64,000 nt of DNA, taken from NCBI RefSeq assembly GCF_030283145.1, contig NZ_JASNWE010000003.1:62001-126000 (forward strand), in the 5' to 3' direction. The notes beneath the pieces are model-generated. The model was not told where the DNA came from, did not search any database, and saw only the letters and a list, made by a program, of their open reading frames with translations. The translations under genes were made by a program, and so were the position numbers. The stretch comes from Actinomadura xylanilytica. Lineage in GTDB: Bacteria; Actinomycetota; Actinomycetes; Streptosporangiales; Streptosporangiaceae. This document shows, one piece after another, positions 33,314 to 41,634 of the stretch (its first letter is position 1; every line of letters begins with the position of its first letter).

Positions 33314-33959
33314 GCATCTTCCCCGTGTTCTGTCGTCACATCACATCTCGATGAACTGCGGCCCCATACGAATAATCACCTGCGAATTCTCAGCCGAATC
33401 GGACACTCAAGCAATAGCCGTCCGCGGCGCGATCACCGCCGGCCGGACGCGCCTCTTGAAATTCCGCATCACCCTCTATACAATTTTCCGCCCGACCGCC
33501 CCGCCGGCCGCACCGCGCGCCCACTCGCCGTATCGGACACGTTGTTCGGGGGATCTGGACGCCCAATATGCGGTAACTCCGGCCTTTGCGAACGAAGACC
33601 GCATCACAGTGCACCCGGGGCGCTCGGGGCCCGCTCGAAGACCACTCGCACACGGTTCGGACCCCCGCCACCTGGCATCTGGGCACCGATATTTGGCAGC
33701 AGGTATTCCCTCCGTTCCCAGCGCCGCGTGATGCGTACACGCCTGACCGCAGAACGCGATTTCCCATGGTCATCCAGCGTGCGAAAAAATCCCGAGTTGC
33801 GTCCATGTGACGGGCCCATTAAAAAAAGATTCAAAAATTACGCCAGCTAAGGATTACGGGCTGCGACCACTCGATCGACCAGCATTCGATCCGGGGCTCC
33901 TACGCTGGCCACCCGGTCCCCGGCCAATGGGAGACCGCTCGCAGACTCCGGAGTGGGGA
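33314..33959. other. 646-bp intergenic region, divergent promoters
   Basis: No supported gene. It separates the large SARP (minus) from the metallo-beta-lactamase gene (plus) and is clearly lower in GC than its surroundings, with an A-rich stretch near 33821-33841. Loosely related TCGATCG and TCGATCC heptamers occur near 33870-33890 but not at the 11-bp period. It probably holds the SARP gene promoter and signals from other regulators. Confidence 0.6.
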
Positions 33960-34670
33960 ATGAGACTTCAACTGCTCTTCAGCGGCCGGATCCGGCCTAT
34001 CGGCGCCCCGGTGCCGGCGTATTTGATCACGACCGGGGACGCCACGGTGCTCATCGACTCCGGCCCGCCGCGCGACCGCGCGGGCGCGCACCGCACCGAC
34101 CCGGACGAGCGCGTGGAACTGGAACCGGGCGAGGACGTGCCGAGCCTGCTGCGCCGGCTGGGCGTCGGTCCCGGCGACGTCGATCTGGTGGTCTGCACCC
34201 ACCTGGACCCCGACCACGCGGGCAACCACGACGTGTTCGGCGACGCCGAGTTCGTCGTCCAGCGGCGCCACCACGCGTGGGCGACCTCGGAGGCCGGCGC
34301 GCGGTGCGCGTCCACCCGGGACCGCTGGGACCGGCCGGACACCCGGCTCCGCCTGGTCGACGGCGACACCGAACTGCTGCCCGGCATCGAGCTGATCGAG
34401 TCCGGCGGGCACGTGCCCGGGCATCAGTCGGTGCTGGTCCGGCTCCCCCGCACCGGGCCCATGCTGCTCGCCGCCGACGCGATCCCGATGACCGTCGCGC
34501 TCGACCCGGACAAGAGGCCGGTCTTCCCCTTCGACATGGACGAGGCGGAGGTCCGCGCGTCCACCAGGAAGCTCGTCGACCTGGCCCGTGCCGAGAACGC
34601 GCTCATCGTCTGCGGCCACGAGCCGTCCAACCTCACCGACCTGCGGCCCGCCCCCGCCTACTACGACTGA
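33960..34670 (+). CDS. Metallo-beta-lactamase-fold hydrolase
   Basis: 236 residues from ATG 33960, with GGAG upstream (an ATG at 33927 is possible). The metal motif is THLDPDHAGN, an HxDxDH variant in which the usual second His is Asp; GGHVPGHQS supplies the next His, LLAADAIP the bridging Asp, and CGHEP the last His. The pattern fits the N-acyl-homoserine-lactonase-like family. In aromatic PKS clusters, proteins of this fold (such as ActIV) act as cyclases or thioesterases, a plausible but unproven role here. The ABM gene follows 66 bp downstream. Confidence 0.85.
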   Translation: MRLQLLFSGRIRPIGAPVPAYLITTGDATVLIDSGPPRDRAGAHRTDPDERVELEPGEDVPSLLRRLGVGPGDVDLVVCTHLDPDHAGNHDVFGDAEFVVQRRHHAWATSEAGARCASTRDRWDRPDTRLRLVDGDTELLPGIELIESGGHVPGHQSVLVRLPRTGPMLLAADAIPMTVALDPDKRPVFPFDMDEAEVRASTRKLVDLARAENALIVCGHEPSNLTDLRPAPAYYD

Positions 34671-34736
34671 CCGGTTCCCGGCCCCCGCTCCGCCGCCGCC
34701 CGACCGTCCGTACCGATCACGCGCCGAGGAGTACCA

Positions 34737-35102
34737 GTGTCCGAGAGTCCTGTCCGGGTCGTCGTCCACTACCGTGACCCCCGCGGCCCCACTGGCGCGG
34801 TCACGGCCGCCTACGAGCAGGCCGGCCGCACGTTGAAGGGCACACCGGGGCTGATCGGCCACGAACTGCTGGCGGTCCAGGAGACGGACGGCCGTTACGC
34901 GCTGCTGATGGCATGGCGCGACCTGTCCTCCTACCACGACTGGGAGCGGTCCCTGCGCGCCGCCGGGCACCCGTCGCCACTGCGGGCCTTCCTGGACCGG
35001 ACGCGGCCGGCCGGCCACTACGAGGTCTACAAGGTCTACGACGCCTGGTACGAGGCGGCGGGCGGCACGGCGGACGGCACGGCGCGGGAGCCGCTGACCT
35101 GA
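34737..35102 (+). CDS. ABM-domain protein, copy 5
   Basis: 121 residues from GTG 34737, preceded by GAGGAG. VRVVVHYRDPRGPTG, GTPGLIGHELLAV, YALLMAWRDLSSYHDWERS and HYEVYKVYDAW follow the ABM pattern and match copy 4 closely, indicating a within-cluster duplication. It is probably co-transcribed with the metallo-beta-lactamase gene. A strong terminator hairpin follows. Confidence 0.83.
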   Translation: MSESPVRVVVHYRDPRGPTGAVTAAYEQAGRTLKGTPGLIGHELLAVQETDGRYALLMAWRDLSSYHDWERSLRAAGHPSPLRAFLDRTRPAGHYEVYKVYDAWYEAAGGTADGTAREPLT

Positions 35103-35121
35103 CCGCCGCGAAACGCGGCGA

Positions 35122-35163
35122 ACGGCCGCGTGGCCTCCGGCGTTCCGGAGGCCACGCGGCCGT
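35122..35163. terminator. Bidirectional terminator, perfect 19-bp stem
   Basis: A 19-bp arm (35122-35140) and its exact complement (35145-35163) enclose a CGTT loop, between the convergent ABM and FAD monooxygenase genes. It is the strongest hairpin seen in the window. Confidence 0.85.
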
Positions 35164-35177
35164 CGTTCGCCCCGCCC

Positions 35178-36833
35178 TCAGCCGCCGGGCCGGCCCGTGA
35201 CGCCGGCGGGTGAACCCGCGGACCGGCACAGCAGCCGGTCGAACAGTCCGCCGATGTCGTCGGCCGTTCCCAGCGGGCCCGCGTTCCGCCACGCGACGAA
35301 CCCGTCCGGGCGCACGAGCACGGCGCCCGCGGGCGTCAGGCCGTGCGCGCCGCAGAGGTCGACCGCGGCGCTGTGGACGTCCCGGCCGATGACGAAGGTC
35401 TCGACGGCGATCCCGGACTCCCCGGCGGCCCGCGTCACAGCGTCGGCGTCCGCGCCGGCGGCGCCCTCCGGGCCGATGAGGAGCACGAACGCGTCGCCGT
35501 AGAGGTCGAGCGTGGAGACGAGCCTCCCGTCCCGCTTGACGATGACGTGCGGGGCGCGGGTGCCGGGCCGTCCGGCGGGTTCGGGCTCCCAGAGCGGGTC
35601 GCCGCCGGTGCCGTCCGGATCCACCGCGGCCGACCGGTAGACCTGGCCGAACGTGACGACGGGGTCGGCCTGGATCCGCGGGTCCGGGGCCGGCCGGGGG
35701 CCGCCGGCCATCCGCGGGCGGTCCTTGGAGCGCAGGACCGCCTGCTCCACGGTGGCCTCGGCGACGGGGCGGCGCTCCTCCTCGTAGGTGTCCAGCAGCC
35801 CTGGACCGGCCTGCCCGCGCAGCACTGCCGCCAGCTTCCACGCCAGGTTGTGCGCCTCCTGGACGCCGGTGTTGGACCCGTAGGCGCCGGTCGGCGGCAT
35901 CACGTGCGCCGCGTCGCCGGCCAGGAAGACCCGCCCGGCGGCGAAGGAGCGGGCGACCCGGCCGGCCGACTCCCAGGAGGCCACGTCCTCCACCGTCACG
36001 TCCAGCCCCTCCACCCCGGCGGCGGTCCGCACCAGTCCGGCGCAGTGCTCGGGAGTGAACTCGGCCGCGCGGTCCGGGTCGTACGGCACGTGCAGCAGCC
36101 ACTCGTCGGCGTTGTTCACCGGCAGCAGCCCGCTGCGCGACGACCCGCTGATCGTGTAGCACATCACGAAGCGGCGGCCGCGCAACGGCCCGGTCAGGTC
36201 GGCCCGGAACCGGACGTTGAGGAAATGGGCCAGCGTGCCGGGGCCGTCCACCCCGATGTCCAGCAGACGGCGCACCAGGCTGCCCGCCCCGTCCGCGCCG
36301 ACCAGGTAGCCGGCGCGGACGGAGCGCTCCACGCCGGCGGCGTCGCGCAGCCGGACGGTCACACCGCCCGCGTCCTGGTCGAAGCCCGTCATCTCGGTGC
36401 CGAAACGCAGGTCGGCTCCGTGCCGTGCGGCGTGCTCGCGCAGCAGCGGCTCGACCTCGTGCTGGTGGCACAGGCACCAGCCGGTCGCGCCGAGCCAGCC
36501 GTCGTCGTCATCGTCGGCGCCGGTGTCGCGGTGGTAGCCCTCCTTGAGCGCGCCCATCTCCTTCCCGGCGAGGCTCTCGGCCGCGATGATGCCGCTGTTT
36601 CCCGCGAGGGCCATCGCGGACGGCATGGAGCGCAGATCGTCCTCGATGCCCGCCCAGCGGAACAGCTCCATGGCGCGGGCGTTGACCCCGCGTGCGCGGG
36701 GATGGGGCGACAGGCCCTCGTTCCGCTCGACGACCATGGACGGGACGCCGTGCCTGCCGAGGAAGAGCGCGGTGGCGAGCCCGACCAGGCTGCCGCCCAC
36801 GATGACGACCGGCGTGTCCGCGGCGGCGTTCAC
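35178..36833 (-). CDS. FAD-dependent aromatic polyketide hydroxylase
   Basis: 551 residues. VVIVGGSLVGLATALFLGRHG, the PHPRARGVNARAMELFRWAG loop, YLVGADGAGSLVRRLL, VFLAGDAAHVMPPTGAYGSNTG and a C-terminal thioredoxin-like domain are all intact. An acidic insertion (a run of five Asp near residue 108) is unusual. It starts at GTG 36833, overlapping the biotin carboxylase stop (GTGA), so it is translated with the malonyl-CoA-forming genes. It is one of four FAD monooxygenases for ring oxidation in this cluster. Confidence 0.92.
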   Translation of the reverse strand: MNAAADTPVVIVGGSLVGLATALFLGRHGVPSMVVERNEGLSPHPRARGVNARAMELFRWAGIEDDLRSMPSAMALAGNSGIIAAESLAGKEMGALKEGYHRDTGADDDDDGWLGATGWCLCHQHEVEPLLREHAARHGADLRFGTEMTGFDQDAGGVTVRLRDAAGVERSVRAGYLVGADGAGSLVRRLLDIGVDGPGTLAHFLNVRFRADLTGPLRGRRFVMCYTISGSSRSGLLPVNNADEWLLHVPYDPDRAAEFTPEHCAGLVRTAAGVEGLDVTVEDVASWESAGRVARSFAAGRVFLAGDAAHVMPPTGAYGSNTGVQEAHNLAWKLAAVLRGQAGPGLLDTYEEERRPVAEATVEQAVLRSKDRPRMAGGPRPAPDPRIQADPVVTFGQVYRSAAVDPDGTGGDPLWEPEPAGRPGTRAPHVIVKRDGRLVSTLDLYGDAFVLLIGPEGAAGADADAVTRAAGESGIAVETFVIGRDVHSAAVDLCGAHGLTPAGAVLVRPDGFVAWRNAGPLGTADDIGGLFDRLLCRSAGSPAGVTGRPGG

Positions 36834-38188
36834 CGGTCACCTCCGGCGTTCATCTCGTCGACCAGTGCGGTGGTGTGCTTGCCTGCCCGGAACGTGGAGT
36901 TCCCCAGGACGCCGCGCAGGAAGTCGCGCGTCGTGCGCACGCCCTTGCCCGCCACGTGGAACTCGCTGAGCGCCCGGTCGGCGCGTTCGATCGCCTGCCT
37001 GCGGTCGGGCGCCCACACCGCCACCTTGGCGAGCAGCGGGTCGTAGTCGGCGGTGACGCGCATCCCGGGGTAGGCGTGGGTGTCCACCCGGACGAACGGG
37101 CCGGCCGGGGGCGCGAACTCGTCCAGGACGCCGGGCGTGGGCAGGAAGCCGCGCACGGGGTCCTCGGCGTTGACCCGCGTCTCGATGGCCACCCCGCGCA
37201 GGGCGATGTCACTCTGCCGGACCGACAGGCCGTCGCCCGCGGCGACCCGGAGTTGCTCGCGGACCAGGTCGACGCCGCTCACCAGCTCGGTCACCGGGTG
37301 CTCGACCTGGATCCGGCAGTTGACCTCCATCAGGTAGAAGCCGCCGTCCCCGTCGACGAGGAACTCGCAGGTCCCGGCGCCCGCGTAGCGCAGCTCGCGG
37401 GCCAGGTGCACGGCGGCCGCGCAGATCCGGTCGGCCAGCTCACGGGGCAGGCCGGACGCGGGAGTCTCCTCGACCAGCTTCTGCCGCCGCCGCTGCACCG
37501 AGCAGTCCCGCTCCCCCAGATGGACGACGCCGCCCTCGCCGTCACCGAGGACCTGCACCTCGATGTGCCGGGCGTGGTCGAGGTACCGTTCGGCGTACAG
37601 GCGCGAGTCGCCGAAGGCCACCTGCGCGCCGGAGCGCGCCTCGACGTAGGCGCGCGGCAGCTCGCGGGGGTCGCGCACCACCGTCATGCCTCGGCCGCCG
37701 CCGCCCGCCACCGCCTTGATGATGACCGGGTAGCCGATGGACCCCGCGACGGCCTTCGCCTGCTCCACCGTCTCCAGCGGCTCGGGGCTGCCCCGTAGCA
37801 CCGGCAGCCCGGCCTGCCGGGCGATCTCCCGGGCGCGGGCCTTGTCGCCGAGCCGGCTCAGCACCGGCGGGGACGGGCCGACGAACGTGAGCCCCTCGGC
37901 CGCGCAGATCTCGGCGAAGTCGGGGTCCTCGGACAGGAAGCCGTAGCCGGGGTGCACCGCGTCGGCGCCCGCCTGAAGGGCCGCGGTGACGATGGCGGCG
38001 GGGTTGAGGTAGCTGCGGCGGGGTGCGGCCGGGCCGATGCGGACGCACTCGTCGGCGAGCCGCGTCACCGCGGAGTCGCGGTCGGCGTCGGAGTACACGG
38101 CGACGACGCGGATGCCCAGCTCCCGGCAGGTACGCGCCACACGAAGCGCGATCTCCCCCCGGTTGGCGATCAGGACGGTAGAGAACAT
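36830..38188 (-). CDS. accC: Biotin carboxylase subunit of acetyl-CoA carboxylase
   Basis: 452 residues. STVLIANRGEIALRVAR start, ATP-grasp glycine loop KAVAGGGGRGM, and the catalytic MEVNCRIQVEHPVTE motif (Cys in place of the usual Thr). It carboxylates biotin on the carrier protein encoded two genes upstream. With the carrier (38246) and carboxyltransferase (38736) it makes a cluster-dedicated malonyl-CoA supply, as seen in several aromatic PKS clusters. It is transcribed from the SARP box at 40536. Confidence 0.95.
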   Translation of the reverse strand: MFSTVLIANRGEIALRVARTCRELGIRVVAVYSDADRDSAVTRLADECVRIGPAAPRRSYLNPAAIVTAALQAGADAVHPGYGFLSEDPDFAEICAAEGLTFVGPSPPVLSRLGDKARAREIARQAGLPVLRGSPEPLETVEQAKAVAGSIGYPVIIKAVAGGGGRGMTVVRDPRELPRAYVEARSGAQVAFGDSRLYAERYLDHARHIEVQVLGDGEGGVVHLGERDCSVQRRRQKLVEETPASGLPRELADRICAAAVHLARELRYAGAGTCEFLVDGDGGFYLMEVNCRIQVEHPVTELVSGVDLVREQLRVAAGDGLSVRQSDIALRGVAIETRVNAEDPVRGFLPTPGVLDEFAPPAGPFVRVDTHAYPGMRVTADYDPLLAKVAVWAPDRRQAIERADRALSEFHVAGKGVRTTRDFLRGVLGNSTFRAGKHTTALVDEMNAGGDR

Positions 38189-38245
38189 GAAGGCTCCTCA
38201 GTGGCGGAGTGCCCGTGACGGGCTGGGCTGCCGCGCGCGGCGGGT

Positions 38246-38743
38246 TCAGACCGGGGCGAGCACGAACAGGGGCTGGCCGTACTCGACGGGCTGGGCGTCG
38301 GACACCAGCACCTCGACGACGCGGCCCGCGCGTTCGGCCGTGACGGCGTTCATCAGCTTCATCGCCTCGACGATGGCGACCTGCCCGCCCGCCTCCACCT
38401 CGTCTCCGACCTCCACGAAAGGCCGTGCCCCGGGGCCGGACGCGCGGTAGAAGGTGCCCACCAGCGGCGCCTCGACGTCGAAGGAGCCGTCGTCGTGTCC
38501 GGCGGGCTCGTCGTGTCCGGTCTGCTCGTCCGCGGGGACGGCGGCCGTGGCGGCGGTCTCGGCGGGCACGGGGCGGCCCGCGCCCGCGGCGGCCGGGTCC
38601 GGCCATTCCACCTCGATGCTCATGTCGCCCGCGCGGACCCGCACGCGCTTCAGCCGCCCGCCGGTGGCGGCGATCAGCTCGGCGGCCCGCCGGCACAGGT
38701 CATCGAGGGTGCCCGCAGCACCGCCGGTCGGGTCCTCAGTCAT
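38246..38743 (-). CDS. accB: Biotin carboxyl carrier protein
   Basis: 165 residues. The C-terminal biotinyl domain has VEAMKLMNAV with the biotin-accepting Lys, preceded by APLVGTFYRASGPGARPFVEVGDEV. The N-terminal half is an Ala/Pro/Gly-rich linker after a short helical segment. The ATG at 38743 lies inside the end of the carboxyltransferase gene (8-bp overlap). Confidence 0.95.
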   Translation of the reverse strand: MTEDPTGGAAGTLDDLCRRAAELIAATGGRLKRVRVRAGDMSIEVEWPDPAAAGAGRPVPAETAATAAVPADEQTGHDEPAGHDDGSFDVEAPLVGTFYRASGPGARPFVEVGDEVEAGGQVAIVEAMKLMNAVTAERAGRVVEVLVSDAQPVEYGQPLFVLAPV

Positions 38744-40418
38744 GTGCACCTCGCTCCTCCACCCCGAACGCACCGAACCGGGCGCGGCGGTGCCGCACCA
38801 GGTCGGCCGGGGCCATGTCGGCAAGTTCGTCCAGCGTCGCGGTGAGCGCACCGCGCAGCAGTTCGCCGGCGGCCACCGGGTCCTCGTGCGCCCCGCCGTC
38901 CGGTTCGGGCACGACGGCGTCCACGATCCCCTGCCGCAGCAGGTCACGGGCGTCCAGCCGCAGCGTCGAGGCGGCCAGCGGCGCCAGTTCCCGGTCCTTC
39001 CAGAGGATGGCGGCGCATCCCTCCGGGCTGATCACCGAGTAGACGGCGCCGGCGAACGCCAGCACCCGGTCGGCCACGGCCAGCGCCAGCGCCCCGCCGC
39101 TGCCGCCCTCACCGACGACCGCCGAGACGATCGGCACCGGCAGGCCGCTCATCAGCCGGATGTTCTCGGCGATGGCCCACGCCTGCCCGCGCTCCTCGGC
39201 CTCGACGCCCGGGTGGGCGCCCGGCGTGTCCACCAGCGTGACGATCGGCAGCCGGAGTTTGGCCGCCAGCCGCATCAGCCGTCCCGCCTTGCGGTATCCG
39301 GCGGGCGAGGCCATGCCGAAGTTGTGCGCGATGCGGTCGGCGGTGCCGCGACCCTTCTGGTGGCCGATGACCATGACGGGACGGCCGTCCAGCCGCCCGG
39401 TCCCGCCCACGATCGCGGGGCAGTCGCCCGACACCCGATCGCCGCGCAGCTCCTGGAAGTCGTCGAGGAGCTGGCGGATGTAGTCGACGGTCGTCGGGCG
39501 CCGCTGGTGCCGCGCCAGTCCGACGACCTCCCACGCGTCCCGCGCGGGCAGCTCCCCCGGGTCGCGGACCAGCCGGGCCCCCCGGGCCCCCCGGGCCCGC
39601 TGGGCCGGCGGCGGCGCGGCGGGCGCGGCCCCGAGCCGGACGGCGAGCAGGCACCCCAGCGCGGGACGCAGCGCCGCACGCGGGACGACGGCGTCCACGA
39701 AGCCCCGCTCCAGCATGAACTCCGCGGTCTGGAAGCCGTCCGGGAGCGCCTGCCGGATGGTCTGCTGGATCACCCGCGGCCCGGCGAACCCGATCCGGGC
39801 GCCCGGCTCGGCGAAGATCACGTCCGGCAGCGTGGCGAACGACGCCGCCACCCCGCCGTAGGTGGGGTCGGTGATGACCGAGATGGTCAGCACGCCCGCC
39901 TCGTCCAGCTCGGCGAGCGCCTGGCTGGTCTTGACCATCTGCATCAGGGAGAAGGCGCCCTCCTGCATCCGGGCCCCGCCGGAGGCGGTCACCAGCAGGA
40001 ACGGCGCGCGGGTCCGCAGGGAGACCCGTGCGGCCCGCACCAGGTGTTCGCCGACGCCCACGCCCAGGCTGCCGCCCATGAACCGGAAGTCCATGACGGC
40101 CGCCACCACCGGATGTCCCCGCAGCGTCCCGGTCACGCAGGTGACGGCCTCCCGCTCCCCGGTGTCCGCACGCGCCTGCGCCATCCGCTCCGGATAGGGT
40201 CGCGAGTCGGCGAAGCCGAGGGGGTCCTCGACCACCGTGACGTCGTCGAGGTCGATCACCGACCCCTCGTCGAGGAGCTGGGCGATGCGCCGGCGCGCGG
40301 TGAGCCGGGAGTGCGCCCCACAACCAGGACAGACACGGAGGGAACGGTCGAAACGTTTGCCGTACGTCAGCTCGCGGCACGCGGGGCAGCCGTACCACCG
40401 CACCGCGTCTGTCGGCAT
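38736..40418 (-). CDS. Acetyl-CoA carboxylase carboxyltransferase, fused beta and alpha subunits
   Basis: 560 residues from ATG 40418 (GTG 40433 or TTG 40460 are possible). Residues about 1-270 are the AccD half, beginning with a zinc ribbon (CPAC...CPGC) and containing ASGGARMQEGAFSLMQM. An Ala/Pro-rich linker near 280-300 leads to an AccA half with GHQKGRGTADRIAHNFGMASPAGYRKA and DTPGAHPGVEAEERGQAWAIA. Both halves look complete. The beta-alpha fusion is typical of actinomycete pathway carboxylases. Confidence 0.94.
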   Translation of the reverse strand: MPTDAVRWYGCPACRELTYGKRFDRSLRVCPGCGAHSRLTARRRIAQLLDEGSVIDLDDVTVVEDPLGFADSRPYPERMAQARADTGEREAVTCVTGTLRGHPVVAAVMDFRFMGGSLGVGVGEHLVRAARVSLRTRAPFLLVTASGGARMQEGAFSLMQMVKTSQALAELDEAGVLTISVITDPTYGGVAASFATLPDVIFAEPGARIGFAGPRVIQQTIRQALPDGFQTAEFMLERGFVDAVVPRAALRPALGCLLAVRLGAAPAAPPPAQRARGARGARLVRDPGELPARDAWEVVGLARHQRRPTTVDYIRQLLDDFQELRGDRVSGDCPAIVGGTGRLDGRPVMVIGHQKGRGTADRIAHNFGMASPAGYRKAGRLMRLAAKLRLPIVTLVDTPGAHPGVEAEERGQAWAIAENIRLMSGLPVPIVSAVVGEGGSGGALALAVADRVLAFAGAVYSVISPEGCAAILWKDRELAPLAASTLRLDARDLLRQGIVDAVVPEPDGGAHEDPVAAGELLRGALTATLDELADMAPADLVRHRRARFGAFGVEERGAHD

Positions 40419-40535
40419 CGTCTGCGTACTCACCTGGGCAGAGTCGCCCGGGGGGCTCAACGGTCACTGGAAGACGACTGGACGTGCGATGCCGCGCGGG
40501 CGGCGGCGCGGCATCCGCCCACCGGTCTTCCACCG

Positions 40536-40553
40536 CCCCTTGAGCGGCGTTCC
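40536..40553 (-). promoter_or_regulatory. SARP box (GGAACGC-N4-CAAGGGG, read with TTGAGCG on the other strand)
   Basis: Plus strand TTGAGCG-N4-TCCGCAC overlaps the same stretch and faces the small gene at 40610; minus strand faces the carboxylase genes. It is weaker than the boxes at 7347 or 10194, but its place between divergent units fits. Confidence 0.4.
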
Positions 40554-40609
40554 GCACACTCCGTCCGTGCTCCCGCGACGGTGCGCGGCGCGCAGGATGG
40601 GAGGATGTG

Positions 40610-40873
40610 ATGGGATCGGGCCTGCTCCGCCGGGTGCTGCGCTACGTCTTGATCGGGCTGGGTCACGCCGGTCTCGGGACGCTCGGGATGACCCCGAGCC
40701 AGTACATGCGGTACATCGCGGAGTACGAGGCCGACGCCGGGGCCCGCTCCGGGGACGGGCCGTCCACTCCCTCGCTCCCGCCGCCGGCCCATCCCGAGCG
40801 CCTGGTGCCCGGGGAGCCGCTCGGCGAGGAGGCGTCCGGGCTGTGGGCCCAGCTCGACGACCTGGGCCGGTGA
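40610..40873 (+). CDS. Small protein of unknown function
   Basis: 87 residues from ATG 40610, GGAGG five bases upstream. The N-terminal helix (LLRRVLRYVLIGLGHAGLGTLG) is basic and hydrophobic, the middle is Pro/Ser-rich, and the C-terminus ends EEASGLWAQLDDLGR. Similar short proteins with an E...LW.xL tail are seen near aromatic PKS clusters (possibly DUF6059-like, recalled with low certainty). No function assigned. It lies between the carboxylase unit and marR. Confidence 0.65.
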   Translation: MGSGLLRRVLRYVLIGLGHAGLGTLGMTPSQYMRYIAEYEADAGARSGDGPSTPSLPPPAHPERLVPGEPLGEEASGLWAQLDDLGR

Positions 40874-40898
40874 CCCGGGCCCGTCCGCGGTGCCGCCG

Positions 40899-41399
40899 TC
40901 AGCCGTCGGCCCGGCCGAACGCGGCCGGCGCGGGGGTCCCGCCCAGGGTGTCGGCATGCGCGAGCAGCGTCTGCAACGCGCGCCTCAGCTCGACGTTCCG
41001 CGCGGAGTCACGGCCGCCCAGCGGCTCCAGGTAGCGCTCCTCCAGCTCGCGCACCTCGGGGACGGCGTCCATCACGACCTCCGAGCCGCGCGGGGTGAGC
41101 GCGAGCTGCACGGCCCGGGGGTCGTCCGGGTTGTCGGTGCGCTCCACCAGCCCGGCACGCTCCAGCGCGCGGACCAGCCGGGAGATGTACATGGGCTCCA
41201 GCCCGCTGTACTCGGCAAGCTGCCGCTGGCTGGGCCGGACGCCACCCGTGACCATGGCGTGCAGGGACGCCACGACGGCGTACTGGGCGTGCGTGAGCCC
41301 GAGCGGCGCCAGGGTGCGGTCCATGGCGACGCGCCAGCGCAGGGACACGTGCCAGAGCAGGTAGCCCGTGGGTGGAGGGGCATCCGCTTGATTAGCCAT
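40899..41399 (-). CDS. MarR-family transcriptional regulator
   Basis: 166 residues. The winged-helix core reads LTHAQYAVVASLHAM, RPSQRQLAEYSGLEPMYISRLVRALERAGLVER (recognition helix) and DPRAVQLALTPRG (wing), flanked by dimerisation helices. It likely represses its own gene and the MMPL exporter until a phenolic product binds, based on the shared 10-mer at 41407 and 2779. The start at 41399 has no obvious ribosome site, so a leaderless or downstream start is possible. Confidence 0.9.
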   Translation of the reverse strand: MANQADAPPPTGYLLWHVSLRWRVAMDRTLAPLGLTHAQYAVVASLHAMVTGGVRPSQRQLAEYSGLEPMYISRLVRALERAGLVERTDNPDDPRAVQLALTPRGSEVVMDAVPEVRELEERYLEPLGGRDSARNVELRRALQTLLAHADTLGGTPAPAAFGRADG

Positions 41400-41406
41400 G
41401 CTTACA

Positions 41407-41416
41407 GTCTACATGT
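41407..41416. promoter_or_regulatory. Putative MarR operator at the marR promoter
   Basis: GTCTACATGT, identical to 2779-2788, eight bases upstream of the marR start and within the divergent promoter for the 41437 unit. Autoregulation is inferred. Confidence 0.6.
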
Positions 41417-41436
41417 TTATTACTTGATGCCAGGTC

Positions 41437-41634
41437 ATGGCGGCCGGTCGGGTCGCACTCGCCGTACTGCACGACGCGACCGCCGGCACGCCGATCGCCG
41501 GCGGCGAGGAGACGGTGTGCCCCCACAGCCGGTGCAAGGGAGATTGGAGCGCGACCGAGCTGCGTGAGAAGATCCGGGTGTTCCAGGCCGGATCGCTGGA
41601 GCACAAGCCCCTCGCCACCCCGGAGGTCCCGTGA
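41437..41634 (+). CDS. Small hypothetical protein
   Basis: 65 residues with a CPHSRCKG dicysteine motif and a C-terminal helix. The TGA overlaps the GTG of the following 2H phosphoesterase, which supports expression as a pair. The ribosome site is weak and no family is recognised; it could be the tail of a longer ancestral protein. Confidence 0.5.
   Translation: MAAGRVALAVLHDATAGTPIAGGEETVCPHSRCKGDWSATELREKIRVFQAGSLEHKPLATPEVP

Noticed and set aside
31361..33850. 829-codon plus-strand open frame opposite the large SARP
   Set aside because: No domain, low-complexity antisense translation; the SARP on the other strand has intact winged-helix, BTAD and Walker motifs.
33865..33895. Possible SARP box before the metallo-beta-lactamase gene
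   Set aside because: TCGATCG and TCGATCC are separated by the wrong distance; too weak to list.
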